Positions 41,530 through 49,958 of a stretch of DNA of 64,000 bases are shown here, one piece after another (the stretch's first letter is position 1; each line of letters opens with the position of its first letter). Source of the DNA: UBA11524 sp965646445 (GTDB lineage Bacteria; Bacillota; Clostridia; Christensenellales; Aristaeellaceae); the NCBI GenBank assembly GCA_965646445.1, contig CBFFZW010000011.1:1-64000 (forward strand), read 5' to 3'. The position numbers were made by a program, and so were the translations under genes. Below the pieces are notes generated by a model. It saw only the letters and a list, made by a program, of their open reading frames with translations, was not told where the DNA came from and ran no database searches.

Positions 41530-42423
41530 TTAGCTTACGGTTTCGTAAGGTGAGGGCGCGGTGCTTTCCATCAGCGGCAGGGTGATGACCATCCGCAGGC
41601 CGCCGGGGATGTTTTCGGCATGGATGCTGCCGTGATGGCGGTGGATGATCTCCTTCACGATGGCCAGGCCGATGCCCGTGCCCTTCGTTTCCCGGCTGTG
41701 GGCGCGGTAGAAGCGGTCGAACAGGTACGGCAGCTCCCTGGCGTCCACGCCGCCGCCGTTATCGGACACGGAGGAAAAAAAGGCGGAGGGGGTTCGTTCC
41801 AGCCGCACGGTGATCTCGCCGTCCTCCGGGGTATGCTCGCAGGCGTTTTTCAGCAGGTTCAGGTAGGCTTCCCCCAGCCATTTGCCGTCGCAGCGGATGA
41901 CGGCGGAGTCCTCGACGCTCAGCCGCTTCCGGGGATAAGCGGTAGCGAGCCCCTGCCAGGCCTCGCCCACGAGGGCCGCCACATCATGCTCGGCAAAGGT
42001 GAAGGCATAGCCGTCCGCGCAGAGGCGTTCCAGGCGCAGAAGGGCGTGGATCAGCCGTTCCATCCGCTCGATCTGCGTCAGCTGGTCGTCCAGGTGGGGC
42101 CCGGCGTCCATTTCGCAGAAAAGGCGCAGGGAGCTCAGGGGCGTTTTGAGCTGGTGGGAGATGTCCGCCGTCAGGCCGCGGGTGGCGCTCTGTTCCTCCT
42201 GCCGCTGCTCCCGTGCCAGCAGCACCTGGTTTTCCAGCTCGGCGGCGGCGTTCTGCAGGGGCGCCAGGGAATCCTCCCGCACGGAAAACGTCAGCTGACG
42301 GCGGCCGGAGACCAGGAAGGCTTCCATCCGCCGGGACAGCGCGCGAAGGCGGAGGCGCTGACGCACATGCACCGCCGTCATCGCCAGCAGAGCCAGCGCC
42401 ATGGCCGCGATCAATCCGCCCAC
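41530..42423 (-). CDS. Sensor histidine kinase
   Basis: 297 residues. One membrane helix lies at residues 3-19, and there is no sizeable outer sensor domain. The kinase core has H box ADISHQLKTPLSSL, N box LLKNACEHT, G1 DNGGGVD and G2 GTGIGLAIVKEI. With almost no outer loop it may sense through the neighbouring permease, as in Bce-type detoxification modules. It overlaps the response-regulator gene by 13 bases and lies 51 bases ahead of the ATPase gene. Confidence 0.9.
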   Translation of the reverse strand: MGGLIAAMALALLAMTAVHVRQRLRLRALSRRMEAFLVSGRRQLTFSVREDSLAPLQNAAAELENQVLLAREQRQEEQSATRGLTADISHQLKTPLSSLRLFCEMDAGPHLDDQLTQIERMERLIHALLRLERLCADGYAFTFAEHDVAALVGEAWQGLATAYPRKRLSVEDSAVIRCDGKWLGEAYLNLLKNACEHTPEDGEITVRLERTPSAFFSSVSDNGGGVDARELPYLFDRFYRAHSRETKGTGIGLAIVKEIIHRHHGSIHAENIPGGLRMVITLPLMESTAPSPYETVS

Positions 42424-43073
42424 TGATAGCCCACCCCCCGTATGGTTTTGATGTGCTCCGCGCCGATCTTATCCCGCAGGCGGCTCACATGCACCGAAAG
42501 CGTGTTGTCATCCACAAATTTGGCGTCCACGTCCCACAGGGCTTCCAGGAGGACGGAACGGGGCGTGATGCCCTTGCGCCCCATGAGGGCCAGCAGAATG
42601 CGGTATTCCGTCAGGGTCAGGGGCAGCGGCTCGCCGTCCTTGCGCACTTGCATGTGGGCCTGATCCACCTCGATGCTGTCCCGGGCAAGCACGGCGGGCG
42701 TCCGGGGCTGGCTGGCACGCAGCAGCGCGCGGATGCGGCTGAGCAGCTCCATCATGCGGAAGGGCTTGGTCACATAGTCGTTCCCGCCCGCGTCCAGGCC
42801 GCGCACCACGTCCCATTCCTCATCCTTGGCGGTGAGGAATAGGATGGGCGTCGCCACGCCGGCCGTCCGCCAGCGCTGGCACAGGGCCACGCCGTCGCCG
42901 TCGGGGAGGGTCACGTCCAGCACGATGAGGCCAATGTCCTCCGCCAGCTTGGCAAGAGCTTCCTGAACGCAGGAGGCCGCCCTGACGCGGTAGCCCTCCC
43001 GCGCGAATAATTCGCAAAGGCCCTGGCGAAGGGCCTGGTCATCCTCAATCAGCAGCAGCGTGGCCTGATCCAT
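42411..43073 (-). CDS. OmpR-family response regulator
   Basis: 220 residues. The receiver domain has the acidic pair EDD, the phosphorylation site in LIVLDVTLPDGDG, LTAKDE and the lysine in VTKPF. The C-terminal winged helix contains LTLTEYRILLALM, TPRSVLLEALWD, VDDNTLSVHVSRLRDKIG and IKTIRGVGYQW. The start at 43073 has AAGGAAG upstream; homologues begin at the same ATLLLIEDD. First gene of the regulator-kinase-ATPase-permease-accessory operon, which it presumably controls. Confidence 0.93.
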   Translation of the reverse strand: MDQATLLLIEDDQALRQGLCELFAREGYRVRAASCVQEALAKLAEDIGLIVLDVTLPDGDGVALCQRWRTAGVATPILFLTAKDEEWDVVRGLDAGGNDYVTKPFRMMELLSRIRALLRASQPRTPAVLARDSIEVDQAHMQVRKDGEPLPLTLTEYRILLALMGRKGITPRSVLLEALWDVDAKFVDDNTLSVHVSRLRDKIGAEHIKTIRGVGYQWAD

Positions 43074-43172
43074 GGGCGCTTCCTTTCGTTCCGCGATGGC
43101 GGAAGGTCGATACTTGTCACTGATTGTCATTGTACATGAAAAGACGGAGGATGTCCATGCTGTTTTCAAACA

Positions 43173-43210
43173 CAAAAAAGCGATGCCCCGATGTTGTCAT
43201 CAGGCATCGC
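43173..43210 (-). terminator. Terminator downstream of the peptidoglycan-binding-protein gene
   Basis: On the minus strand, GCGATGCC/GGCATCGC arms are followed by TTTTTTGTG. Element E lies between this and the stop codon at 43430. Confidence 0.75.
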
Positions 43211-43212
43211 CC

Positions 43213-43424
43213 CAGACGATGAGTCACGCAAAGCCTCCCCGGGAGGTGTCGGAGGGCCCGCAGGCCCTCTGACTGTCATTCGTATCCCGGGGCTTTGCCC
43301 CGGGGGCGGGGAGTTTTCTGTCAAGAAAACATTCCTTACACGACCGAACGGCCGGTTGAACGGCTATGCCGTTCGACCAGTGAGGGCGTGCATCACTCAC
43401 GAAAGTGGCCGATGCCACTTTCGT
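43213..43424 (+). repeat. Multi-hairpin element, family 1, copy E (complete)
   Basis: 5' end TCACGCAAAG, GGGAGGTGTCGG block, stem GAGGGCC-CGCA-GGCCCTC, CGTATC, stem CCCGGGGC-TTT-GCCCCGGG, GGCGGGGAG, stem TTTTCT-GTCA-AGAAAA, CATTCCTTACACGACCGAACGG, stem GAACGGC-TAT-GCCGTTC, GACCAGTGAGGGCGTGC, and terminal hairpin ACGAAAGTGG/CCACTTTCGT. The 5' end matches the complement of the 3' end. It joins features of copies A/B/D (right half) with those of C/F (middle). Confidence 0.85.
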
Positions 43425-43429
43425 GATAT

Positions 43430-44458
43430 TCAGTCCGTCGCCTGCGCCACATCCTTGTGCTGCACACGGAGCATCAGGGTGGCTTCCTCGTCGTCCCATT
43501 CGGTCTGGGCGTTCAGCGCGCGCTCCAGCAGGCTGGCGGACACAAGCACCTGGCCGTCCTGGCGCAGGACATCCAGCGGCTCCAGAACCAGGGGAACGTC
43601 ATCCACCCGGCAGACGGCGGCGGTATCGTTCAGGGTCAGCACGACGGTATAGCCTTCCGCCGTGAGGGTATCAACGGCGCCCTCCTGGGCCAGATTCCAG
43701 GCGTCAACGCTGGCGGCCAGGTCGCTGAGATCCAGCAGAATCCTTTCTTCCAGCCGCCACACCCGGGGCGCCACGCGGATGGTCACGCCGTCCTCCTGGC
43801 GCAGGCAGGTGAGCTTCTCGCCGCTGTCGTTCAGGACGATGGCGGCGCCTTGAAGCAGGGTGGGCGCGGGCGGCACGGTCACATCGGTGGGCGTGGAGAT
43901 GATGCCGTCAGGCGTGGTTTCCGGCTCCATGGCCGGGAGCGCGGAGGTCGCCTGGGGCGGGGCGATGGTGGGCGCCTCATCCACGGCGGGAGTCACAGTG
44001 GGCGCGGCCACGACATCGGGGCTTTCGTAGAGAATGGTCTGGGTGCGCTGACCGGCTACGCCGTCCGCGACCAGGCCGTTGGCGGTCTGGAAGGCGCGAA
44101 GGGCGCGATAGGTCTGACGGCCAAAGGCGCCGTCGGCCTCACCGGTGAGGTAGCCCAGCTCGATCAGCCGCTCCTGCAGCTTGCGCACCGACGCGCCGCG
44201 GTCGTTGATTTCGATGTTGCGGTAGGCGGCGTTGGGCGTGATGGTGGGCTTGGGCTCCGGGGTCGGGGCCGTGGTGGGGGCGTCCGGCGCGGCGGAGGGC
44301 GGCAGCGTCACGGGCGCGGCGGATGTGCCCGGGGCCGGGGAGACGATGACCGTGGGCTCCTGGGTGGGCACGGGCGTTTCCTGGGGAGGCGGCGCGCCCT
44401 GCACGGAGGTGGCGAAGGTCAGCGTCATATACAGCATCAGTGTTTTCAGAAAGTCCAT
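43430..44458 (-). CDS. Secreted peptidoglycan-binding protein with copper-amine-oxidase-type C-terminal domain
   Basis: 342 residues. After an N-terminal signal (MDFLKTLMLYMTLTFATSVQG-AP) comes a Pro/Thr/Ala-rich linker up to about residue 75. Then follows a peptidoglycan_binding_1 repeat (GASVRKLQERLIELGYLTGEADGAFGRQTYRALRAFQTANGLVADGVAG), a second Pro/Thr linker, and a C-terminal domain like the Cu-amine-oxidase N-domain (ILLDLSDLAAS...VPLVLEPLDVLRQDGQVLVSASLLERALNAQTEWD). No catalytic domain is seen. It is probably held in the cell wall. The stop codon touches element E. Confidence 0.78.
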   Translation of the reverse strand: MDFLKTLMLYMTLTFATSVQGAPPPQETPVPTQEPTVIVSPAPGTSAAPVTLPPSAAPDAPTTAPTPEPKPTITPNAAYRNIEINDRGASVRKLQERLIELGYLTGEADGAFGRQTYRALRAFQTANGLVADGVAGQRTQTILYESPDVVAAPTVTPAVDEAPTIAPPQATSALPAMEPETTPDGIISTPTDVTVPPAPTLLQGAAIVLNDSGEKLTCLRQEDGVTIRVAPRVWRLEERILLDLSDLAASVDAWNLAQEGAVDTLTAEGYTVVLTLNDTAAVCRVDDVPLVLEPLDVLRQDGQVLVSASLLERALNAQTEWDDEEATLMLRVQHKDVAQATD

Positions 44459-44556
44459 GGTGCAATCTCCTTTCGGCTTGCGGAGGCCGCCTCCGCCCTG
44501 GGGAAGGACAGCTATTTGCAGCCGGCAAGCGTGCCGGCAGACGATCAGTCAGGTCT

Positions 44557-44585
44557 ATTATACGCTATCTTTCGTCTGAATACAA
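44557..44585 (-). promoter_or_regulatory. Promoter of the peptidoglycan-binding-protein gene
   Basis: TTGTAT (44580-44585) and perfect TATAAT (44557-44562) on the minus strand, spacer 17. A GCCGGCA-AGCG-TGCCGGC hairpin follows in the leader. A plus-strand TTGCGC-18-TATATT pair at 44633-44662 may serve the kinase gene. Confidence 0.75.
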
Positions 44586-44731
44586 TCAAAACCGGGATTT
44601 TTAAGGGAAAAGGTCTGTAAGTTTTACGGGTGTTGCGCTTGCTTTTTGCTATGCTTTATATTATCATAGGAAAGACTTGACGTGGTATCATCTGCCAGGG
44701 CTTTGCTTTTTTGGCAGGAAGGGATGGGTGC

Positions 44732-45868
44732 ATGGCGCGTTTTTCAGCAAAGGAGGCTGCCAAGAAACTGGCGGCGTTTGATTTATACGGGCAGGTGGTC
44801 GACATTCAGCGGTATGGCTGCGGCCATATCAACGATACCTTTATGGTGACCACCCGCAAGCCGGGGAAGACCGAGGAGCACCGCTACATCCTGCAGCGGC
44901 TGAGCCCCGTGGCCTTTCATGAGCCGGAGAAGGTCATGGACAACATCGCCCGGATCACCGCGTACCTGAAGACGCTGATCCTCCGGCGCGGCGGCGACCC
45001 TGACCGGGAGACGCTGATTATCATCCCCGCCAGGGACGGCAAGGATTACCTGATGGATCCCGACAACGGCTGCTGGCGGATGTATTTGTTCATTGAGGAC
45101 AGCTTCACCTACCAGCAGGCGGAAACGGAGGCGGTTTTCCGGGAGGCGGGGCGGGCCTTCGGCGCGCTGCAGCGGGATCTGGCGGACTATCCCGCCGCCT
45201 CGCTCCACGAGACCATCCCGCGCTTCCACGATACGCCCAACCGTGTCCGGGCGCTGCACAGGGTGATGGACGAGGATCCAGCGAATCGGGTCAGGGACGC
45301 GGAGGAGGAAATCGCCTTCGCCCTGGAACGCGAGGAACGGGCCTCCGCGCTGGTGGATGCCCAGCTTCGCGGGGAGCTGCCCCTGCGTGTGACCCATAAC
45401 GATACCAAGCTGAACAACGTGCTGATGAACCGGGAGACCGGTAAGGCCATGTGTGTGGTGGATCTGGATACCGTGATGCCGGGGCTGTGCGCCTATGACT
45501 TTGGCGACGCCATCCGCTTCGGGGCCAACACAGCGGCAGAGGACGAGGCGAACCTGACGCTGGTGCGGTTCAGCCTGCCCATGTACCGGGCGTACAGCGA
45601 GGGCTACCTGGAGGCCGTGGGCGGGATGTTGACGGCGGCGGAGGTGCGGTCGCTGCCCCTGGGGGCGTGGATGATGACCTACGAGTGCGGCGTCCGCTTC
45701 CTGACGGATTACCTGGACGGCGACCACTACTTCGGCATCGCCTATCCCGAGCATAACCTGGTCAGGGCGAGAAATCAGTTTGCCCTGCTGAAGGACATGG
45801 AGCGCCATGCCGATGAAATGGCTGAGGTCGTGGCGCAGTGGAAGGAACAGGGAGGGAAAGGACAATGA
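44732..45868 (+). CDS. N-acetylhexosamine 1-kinase-like phosphotransferase
   Basis: 378 residues of the aminoglycoside-phosphotransferase/choline-kinase fold. Visible are RYGCGHINDTFMV near the N-terminus (nucleotide loop), the catalytic HNDTKLNNVL (residues about 222-231) and the metal motif VVDLDTVMPG. These match NahK-like kinases that phosphorylate N-acetylgalactosamine or N-acetylglucosamine at C1. AGGAAGGG lies eight bases before the ATG at 44732. The next gene, a sugar-nucleotidyltransferase, overlaps by four bases (ATGA), which supports amino-sugar salvage. Confidence 0.8.
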   Translation: MARFSAKEAAKKLAAFDLYGQVVDIQRYGCGHINDTFMVTTRKPGKTEEHRYILQRLSPVAFHEPEKVMDNIARITAYLKTLILRRGGDPDRETLIIIPARDGKDYLMDPDNGCWRMYLFIEDSFTYQQAETEAVFREAGRAFGALQRDLADYPAASLHETIPRFHDTPNRVRALHRVMDEDPANRVRDAEEEIAFALEREERASALVDAQLRGELPLRVTHNDTKLNNVLMNRETGKAMCVVDLDTVMPGLCAYDFGDAIRFGANTAAEDEANLTLVRFSLPMYRAYSEGYLEAVGGMLTAAEVRSLPLGAWMMTYECGVRFLTDYLDGDHYFGIAYPEHNLVRARNQFALLKDMERHADEMAEVVAQWKEQGGKGQ

Positions 45869-46791
45869 AGGAACCGATTCTTCTGATTATGGCGGCGGGC
45901 ATGGGCAGCCGCTTCGGCGGGCTGAAGCAGATGACGCCCGTGGGCCCCGGCGGCGAGGTCATCCTGGATTACAGCGTTTTCGACGCCCGGCGCGCGGGCT
46001 TCAAGCGGGTGATCTTCCTCATCAAGCATGAGATCGAGGAGGACTTCAAGCGCCTGGTGGGCTCCCGGATGGAGCGGTATATGGAGGTGCGCTACGCCTT
46101 CCAGCAGATCGACAAGCTCCCCGCGCCCTACGCCGCCCCGGAGAACCGCGTCAAGCCCTGGGGCACGGGCCACGCCGTGCTGTGCTGCAGGGAGCTCATC
46201 GACGCGCCCTTCGCCGTCATCAACGCGGACGATTACTACGGTGTCAGCGCCTTCCAGACTGCCTACGACAGCCTGATGACCATGGCGGATGACGACAAGA
46301 AGCGCTACATGATGGTGGGCTATGAGATTCAGAACACCCTCACCGATAACGGCCATGTGGCCCGGGGCGTGTGCACGGTGGACGGCGGCGGCGCTTTGCT
46401 GGACATCCATGAGCGCACGCACATCATCAAGACCTGCGACGGCGCGCTGTTCACCGAGGATGGCAAGCACTATGAGCGCCTGCCCGACCAGACCCTGGTC
46501 AGCATGAACATGTGGGGCTTCACCCCCAGCATTCTGGACGCGCTGGCGGCGGGCTTCCCGGCCTTCCTGGACAAGGCGCTGGCGGAAAATCCCCTCAAGG
46601 CGGAGTACTTCCTGCCGTCGGTGGTGGACGGGATGCTCAAGGCGGGAGAGGCCGTGGTGCGGGTGCTGCCCAGCCGGGACAAGTGGTACGGCGTGACCTA
46701 CAAGGAGGATACGCCGGTGGTGATGGCGGCTTTGCGGGCCATGGCGCAGGAAGGGATATACCCCTGCCCGCTGTGGCCGTCGAAAGAATGA
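45865..46791 (+). CDS. Sugar-1-phosphate nucleotidyltransferase (UTP-glucose-1-phosphate uridylyltransferase-like)
   Basis: 308 residues. The N-terminal loop LIMAAGMGSRFGGLKQMTPVGPGGEVILDYSVFDA is a nucleotidyltransferase signature in its GMGSRFGGLKQ form. PWGTGHAVLCCRELIDAPFAVINADDYYG carries the metal-binding Asp, and NMWGFTPS follows later. Coupling to the kinase gene by an ATGA overlap suggests it turns the hexosamine-1-phosphate product into a UDP-sugar. Which sugar is unproven. A terminator follows. Confidence 0.82.
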   Translation: MKEPILLIMAAGMGSRFGGLKQMTPVGPGGEVILDYSVFDARRAGFKRVIFLIKHEIEEDFKRLVGSRMERYMEVRYAFQQIDKLPAPYAAPENRVKPWGTGHAVLCCRELIDAPFAVINADDYYGVSAFQTAYDSLMTMADDDKKRYMMVGYEIQNTLTDNGHVARGVCTVDGGGALLDIHERTHIIKTCDGALFTEDGKHYERLPDQTLVSMNMWGFTPSILDALAAGFPAFLDKALAENPLKAEYFLPSVVDGMLKAGEAVVRVLPSRDKWYGVTYKEDTPVVMAALRAMAQEGIYPCPLWPSKE

Positions 46792-46816
46792 TAAGGACAC
46801 TTTTTTGACACCCTTC

Positions 46817-46847
46817 GCGGCCCGGACAATGTTCGGGCCGCTTTTTC
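46817..46847 (+). terminator. Terminator of the kinase-nucleotidyltransferase operon
   Basis: GCGGCCCG/CGGGCCGC stem followed by TTTTTC. Confidence 0.88.
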
Positions 46848-46900
46848 ATGCGCCGGCAAGAAAGCTCTCATGATTTGTTAATCCGCGGCGGCGAAGGTTA

Positions 46901-46909
46901 TGCTATAAT
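46901..46909 (+). promoter_or_regulatory. Extended -10 promoter of the VanZ-RDD gene
   Basis: TGCTATAAT, an extended -10 with TGN ahead of TATAAT at 46904-46909. The nearest -35-like TTGTTA lies 23 bases away, too far for a normal spacer. Confidence 0.6.
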
Positions 46910-46940
46910 GATCGGGTACTTTCCGATTGTGAGGTGTCGT

Positions 46941-48011
46941 ATGCAGCGTTATGTGGAGCCCCTGACCTTCGCGCTGGTGATGTTTCCCCTGGCGGCGGCG
47001 CTGTTCACCCTGCCCTATGTCCTGTACAGCTACCGGCGGTACGGGAGCATTCTGCCCATGCGGGTGCTGTGCGTCTACGCCTTTATTTTCTACCTGATGT
47101 GCGTGTACTGCCTGGCCATCCTGCCCTTTCCCTCGGCGGATACGGTGGTGACTCAGCATGTGGGGCTGAACCTGATTCCCTTCAGCTATGTGCCGGAGAT
47201 ACTGACGGCCACGGTGGAGTTTTCCATCAAGGATCCCAGCACCTGGATGAGCGCGTTTTTCGCCTCGGGGCTGTACGAGCCCGTGCTGAACATCCTGATG
47301 TTCCTGCCCCTGGGCGTCTTCCTGCGGTACTATTTCGGCTGGGGACGGCGGAAAACGGTGCTGACGGCGCTGCTGATCTCCCTGTTCCTGGAGGTGACGC
47401 AGTACACCGCCACCTACGGTCTGGCGCCCTTCCGCTACCGCCTGACGGATGTGAACGATCTGATTCACAATACCCTGGGCGGCCTGCTGGGCTACGCGGT
47501 GACGCCCTTCCTCACGGGCTTCCTGCCCACCCGGGAGCGCCTGAACCAGCTCAGCTATCAGCGGGGAAGGCGCGTGAGCTACATTCGCCGGCTGATGGCG
47601 TTCCTGACGGATCAGGCGCTGGTGAGCGGGGCAGCCAGCCTGCTGGGGACGTTTCTGCCCCGGAACCTGTGCTATGTGGCGATGGCGCTCCTCCTGGGCG
47701 TGCTGGCCTGGTGCTGCGGCGGGGCCACGCCGGGCAAGCTGCTGGTGCGCATCCGCTTGGCGGACGCCCAGGGCGGGAACGCCAGGCTGTGGCAGCATCT
47801 GGCCCGATGCCTGCTGCTGCATGTGGGCGTCGCGCGGCTGGACATCTTCTTTGGCAGCGCCGGCGTGCTGCTGTCGTTCCTGCTGCTGACGGCGGCCTTC
47901 CTCGGCGCGGTCAAGGGCGGCATCCGCAACAGACCCCAGACGATGTTTGACCGCTGGACGCGCACGCTGGTGGAGAGCAGTATCCCCTGCCCGGAGGAAG
48001 CTGCGCCTTGA
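46941..48011 (+). CDS. VanZ-RDD fusion membrane protein
   Basis: 356 residues. Residues 1-185 are VanZ-like: several helices, the NLIPF motif, LNILMFLPLGVFLRYYF, SLFLEVTQYTATYGLAPFRYRLTDVNDLIHNTLGGLLGY. Residues about 215-335 are an RDD domain: RRLMAFLTDQALVSGAASLLG, then GGATPGKLLVRIRLADAQGG, with the R...D...D residues. VanZ is known for teicoplanin resistance in the vanA cluster, but most chromosomal copies have no proven role. GAGGTG supports the start. Its end overlaps the -35 of the next gene. Confidence 0.85.
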   Translation: MQRYVEPLTFALVMFPLAAALFTLPYVLYSYRRYGSILPMRVLCVYAFIFYLMCVYCLAILPFPSADTVVTQHVGLNLIPFSYVPEILTATVEFSIKDPSTWMSAFFASGLYEPVLNILMFLPLGVFLRYYFGWGRRKTVLTALLISLFLEVTQYTATYGLAPFRYRLTDVNDLIHNTLGGLLGYAVTPFLTGFLPTRERLNQLSYQRGRRVSYIRRLMAFLTDQALVSGAASLLGTFLPRNLCYVAMALLLGVLAWCCGGATPGKLLVRIRLADAQGGNARLWQHLARCLLLHVGVARLDIFFGSAGVLLSFLLLTAAFLGAVKGGIRNRPQTMFDRWTRTLVESSIPCPEEAAP

Positions 48012-48036
48012 CGCATCGTCCCCGACCGTGTACAAT
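48008..48036 (+). promoter_or_regulatory. Promoter of the HerA-like ATPase gene
   Basis: TTGACG (48008-48013) and TACAAT (48031-48036), spacer 17, starting within the VanZ-RDD stop. Confidence 0.8.
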
Positions 48037-48067
48037 AAAGATAAGATCAATGCGGGAGGGGAAAAGG

Positions 48068-49906
48068 ATGCTGTACAACGATCGGATTTGGGTGGGCACA
48101 GGGGAGAAGCCCGCGTGTCTTTTGCCGCGGATGGCGAACCGTCACGGCCTGATTGCCGGGGCCACGGGGACGGGGAAGACCGTGTCCCTAAAGGTGCTGG
48201 CGGAGGGCTTTTCCGACATGGGGGTGCCGGTGTTCCTCAGCGATGTCAAGGGCGACCTGGCGGGCATGGTGCGCCCCGGGGAGCACGGCGACGCCCTGGC
48301 CCGGCGGCTGGCGGGCTGCGGCGTGAGCAGCTTCCAGTACAGGGCCTTTCCCACGGTTTTCTGGGACGTGTACGGCGAGCAGGGCCATCCCGTCCGCGCC
48401 ACGGTGAGCGAAATGGGCCCGCTGCTCCTTTCCAGGATGCTGGGGCTGAATGCCACGCAGTCCGGCGTGATGAACATTCTCTTCCGGGTGGCGGACGACG
48501 AGGGGATGCTCCTGCTGGACCTGAAAGATTTGAAGGCCATGCTGGCCTACCTGGGCGAGCATGCCCGGGATTATACGCTGAACTACGGCAACGTGTCGAC
48601 GGCCACCGTGGGTGCCATCCAGCGGGCCGTGGCGGTTCTGGAGGATCAGGGCGGGGATCGCTTTTTCGGGGAGCCTGCGCTGAACCTGGCGGATTGGCTG
48701 CAGGTGGACGAGGAGGGCCGGGGCGTCGTCAACATCCTGGCGGCGGAGAAACTGTATCAGCATCCGGTGATGTACGCCACCTTCCTTTTGTGGATGCTGT
48801 CCGAGCTGTACGAGCTGCTGCCCGAGCAGGGCGACCTGGATAAGCCGCGGCTGGTCTTCTTCTTCGATGAGGCCCACCTGCTGTTCAGCCAGGGCAGCGA
48901 CGGGCTGCTGGAAAAGATTGAGCAGATCGTCCGGCTGATCCGCTCCAAGGGCGTGGGGGTGTACTTTGTCACCCAATCCCCCGCGGACATTCCCGTGAGC
49001 ATTCTGGGCCAGCTGGGCAACCGCATCCAGCATGGCATGCGGGCCTATACGCCCCTGGATCAGAAGGCGGTGCGGGCGGCGGCCCAGACGTTCCGCCCCA
49101 ACCCGGCCTTTGACACGGAGGAGGCCATTTCCACCCTGGCCACCGGCGAGGCGCTGATTTCCTTCCTGGAGGCGGACGGCGTGCCCGGCGTGGTGGAGCG
49201 GGCGACCATCCTGCCGCCCCAGTCCTCCATGGGCGCCATCGACAGCGCCCTCCGGCAAACCTGCGTGGAGACCAGCCCCTTCTTCGGCGTCTACGATGAG
49301 GTGGTGGATCGCGTCAGCGCCTATGAGCACCTGGCGGCGGCCTTCCAGCGGGAGCAGATACCGGTCGTGCCGACCCTTCAGCCGGAGCAGGTGCGGGTGA
49401 GCACCGCCGCGCCGGAGATCAGCCGTCCCCAGGGCTTCATGGTGCTCAATCCCGCCACGGGGCAGTATGAGCAGCGGCAGCTGGCGCAGATGCCCGCGCC
49501 GCAAGCGCCCGCCGCGCCGGAGGCCCAACCCATGCCGGTGATGATGTTCGACCCCGCCACGGGGCAGTATGTCCAGCGGATGATGGCCATGCGGCTGGAT
49601 CCCGCCACGGGCAGCTATGTGCCGGTGCAGCCTCAAGCGGCGGTGCCTGTGAACGCGAAGGCCCGGCAGGAGGCGGAGAAGCAGCGCCGGGAGGCCGAAA
49701 AGGCGGAGAAGGAGCGCATGGCCGAGCAGCGCCGTCAGCGGGCGGATGAGCTGCGCGAGGAGCGGGCGGCCCGGGCCAGGAAGAACGATTCCGTGCTGGG
49801 GCGGGCCACCAATACCGCCATCGCCACCGTCAGCCGTGAGGTGACACGCACGCTGACCCGGGGGCTGATGGGCGGGCTGAGCGGCCTGTTTGGCGGAAAA
49901 AAGTAA
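48068..49906 (+). CDS. HerA/YjgR-like helicase-domain ATPase (DUF853 type)
   Basis: 612 residues. The AAA-type core (residues 1-430) has Walker A AGATGTGKTVS, VFLSDVKGDLAGM, Walker B RLVFFFDEAHLLF, IRLIRSKGVGVYFVTQSPADIPVSILGQLGNRIQHGMRAYTP (sensor and arginine region) and TGEALISFL. This is the YjgR/DUF853 family, related to the bipolar helicase HerA; its job is unknown. The C-terminus adds three N/DPATGQY-type repeats between about 460 and 520, a charged coiled coil (545-585), and a basic, glycine-ending tail. GGGAGGGG precedes the 48068 start. Confidence 0.86.
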   Translation: MLYNDRIWVGTGEKPACLLPRMANRHGLIAGATGTGKTVSLKVLAEGFSDMGVPVFLSDVKGDLAGMVRPGEHGDALARRLAGCGVSSFQYRAFPTVFWDVYGEQGHPVRATVSEMGPLLLSRMLGLNATQSGVMNILFRVADDEGMLLLDLKDLKAMLAYLGEHARDYTLNYGNVSTATVGAIQRAVAVLEDQGGDRFFGEPALNLADWLQVDEEGRGVVNILAAEKLYQHPVMYATFLLWMLSELYELLPEQGDLDKPRLVFFFDEAHLLFSQGSDGLLEKIEQIVRLIRSKGVGVYFVTQSPADIPVSILGQLGNRIQHGMRAYTPLDQKAVRAAAQTFRPNPAFDTEEAISTLATGEALISFLEADGVPGVVERATILPPQSSMGAIDSALRQTCVETSPFFGVYDEVVDRVSAYEHLAAAFQREQIPVVPTLQPEQVRVSTAAPEISRPQGFMVLNPATGQYEQRQLAQMPAPQAPAAPEAQPMPVMMFDPATGQYVQRMMAMRLDPATGSYVPVQPQAAVPVNAKARQEAEKQRREAEKAEKERMAEQRRQRADELREERAARARKNDSVLGRATNTAIATVSREVTRTLTRGLMGGLSGLFGGKK

Positions 49907-49911
49907 AACAG

Positions 49912-49945
49912 GGGGGCCGGAAAAATGACGCCGGCCCTCTTTTCA
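49912..49945 (+). terminator. Terminator behind the HerA-like gene
   Basis: GGGGGCCGG/CCGGCCCTC stem followed by TTTTC; the loop is a ten-base AAAAATGACG. Confidence 0.75.
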
Positions 49946-49958
49946 TGGAGGCTTCGCA

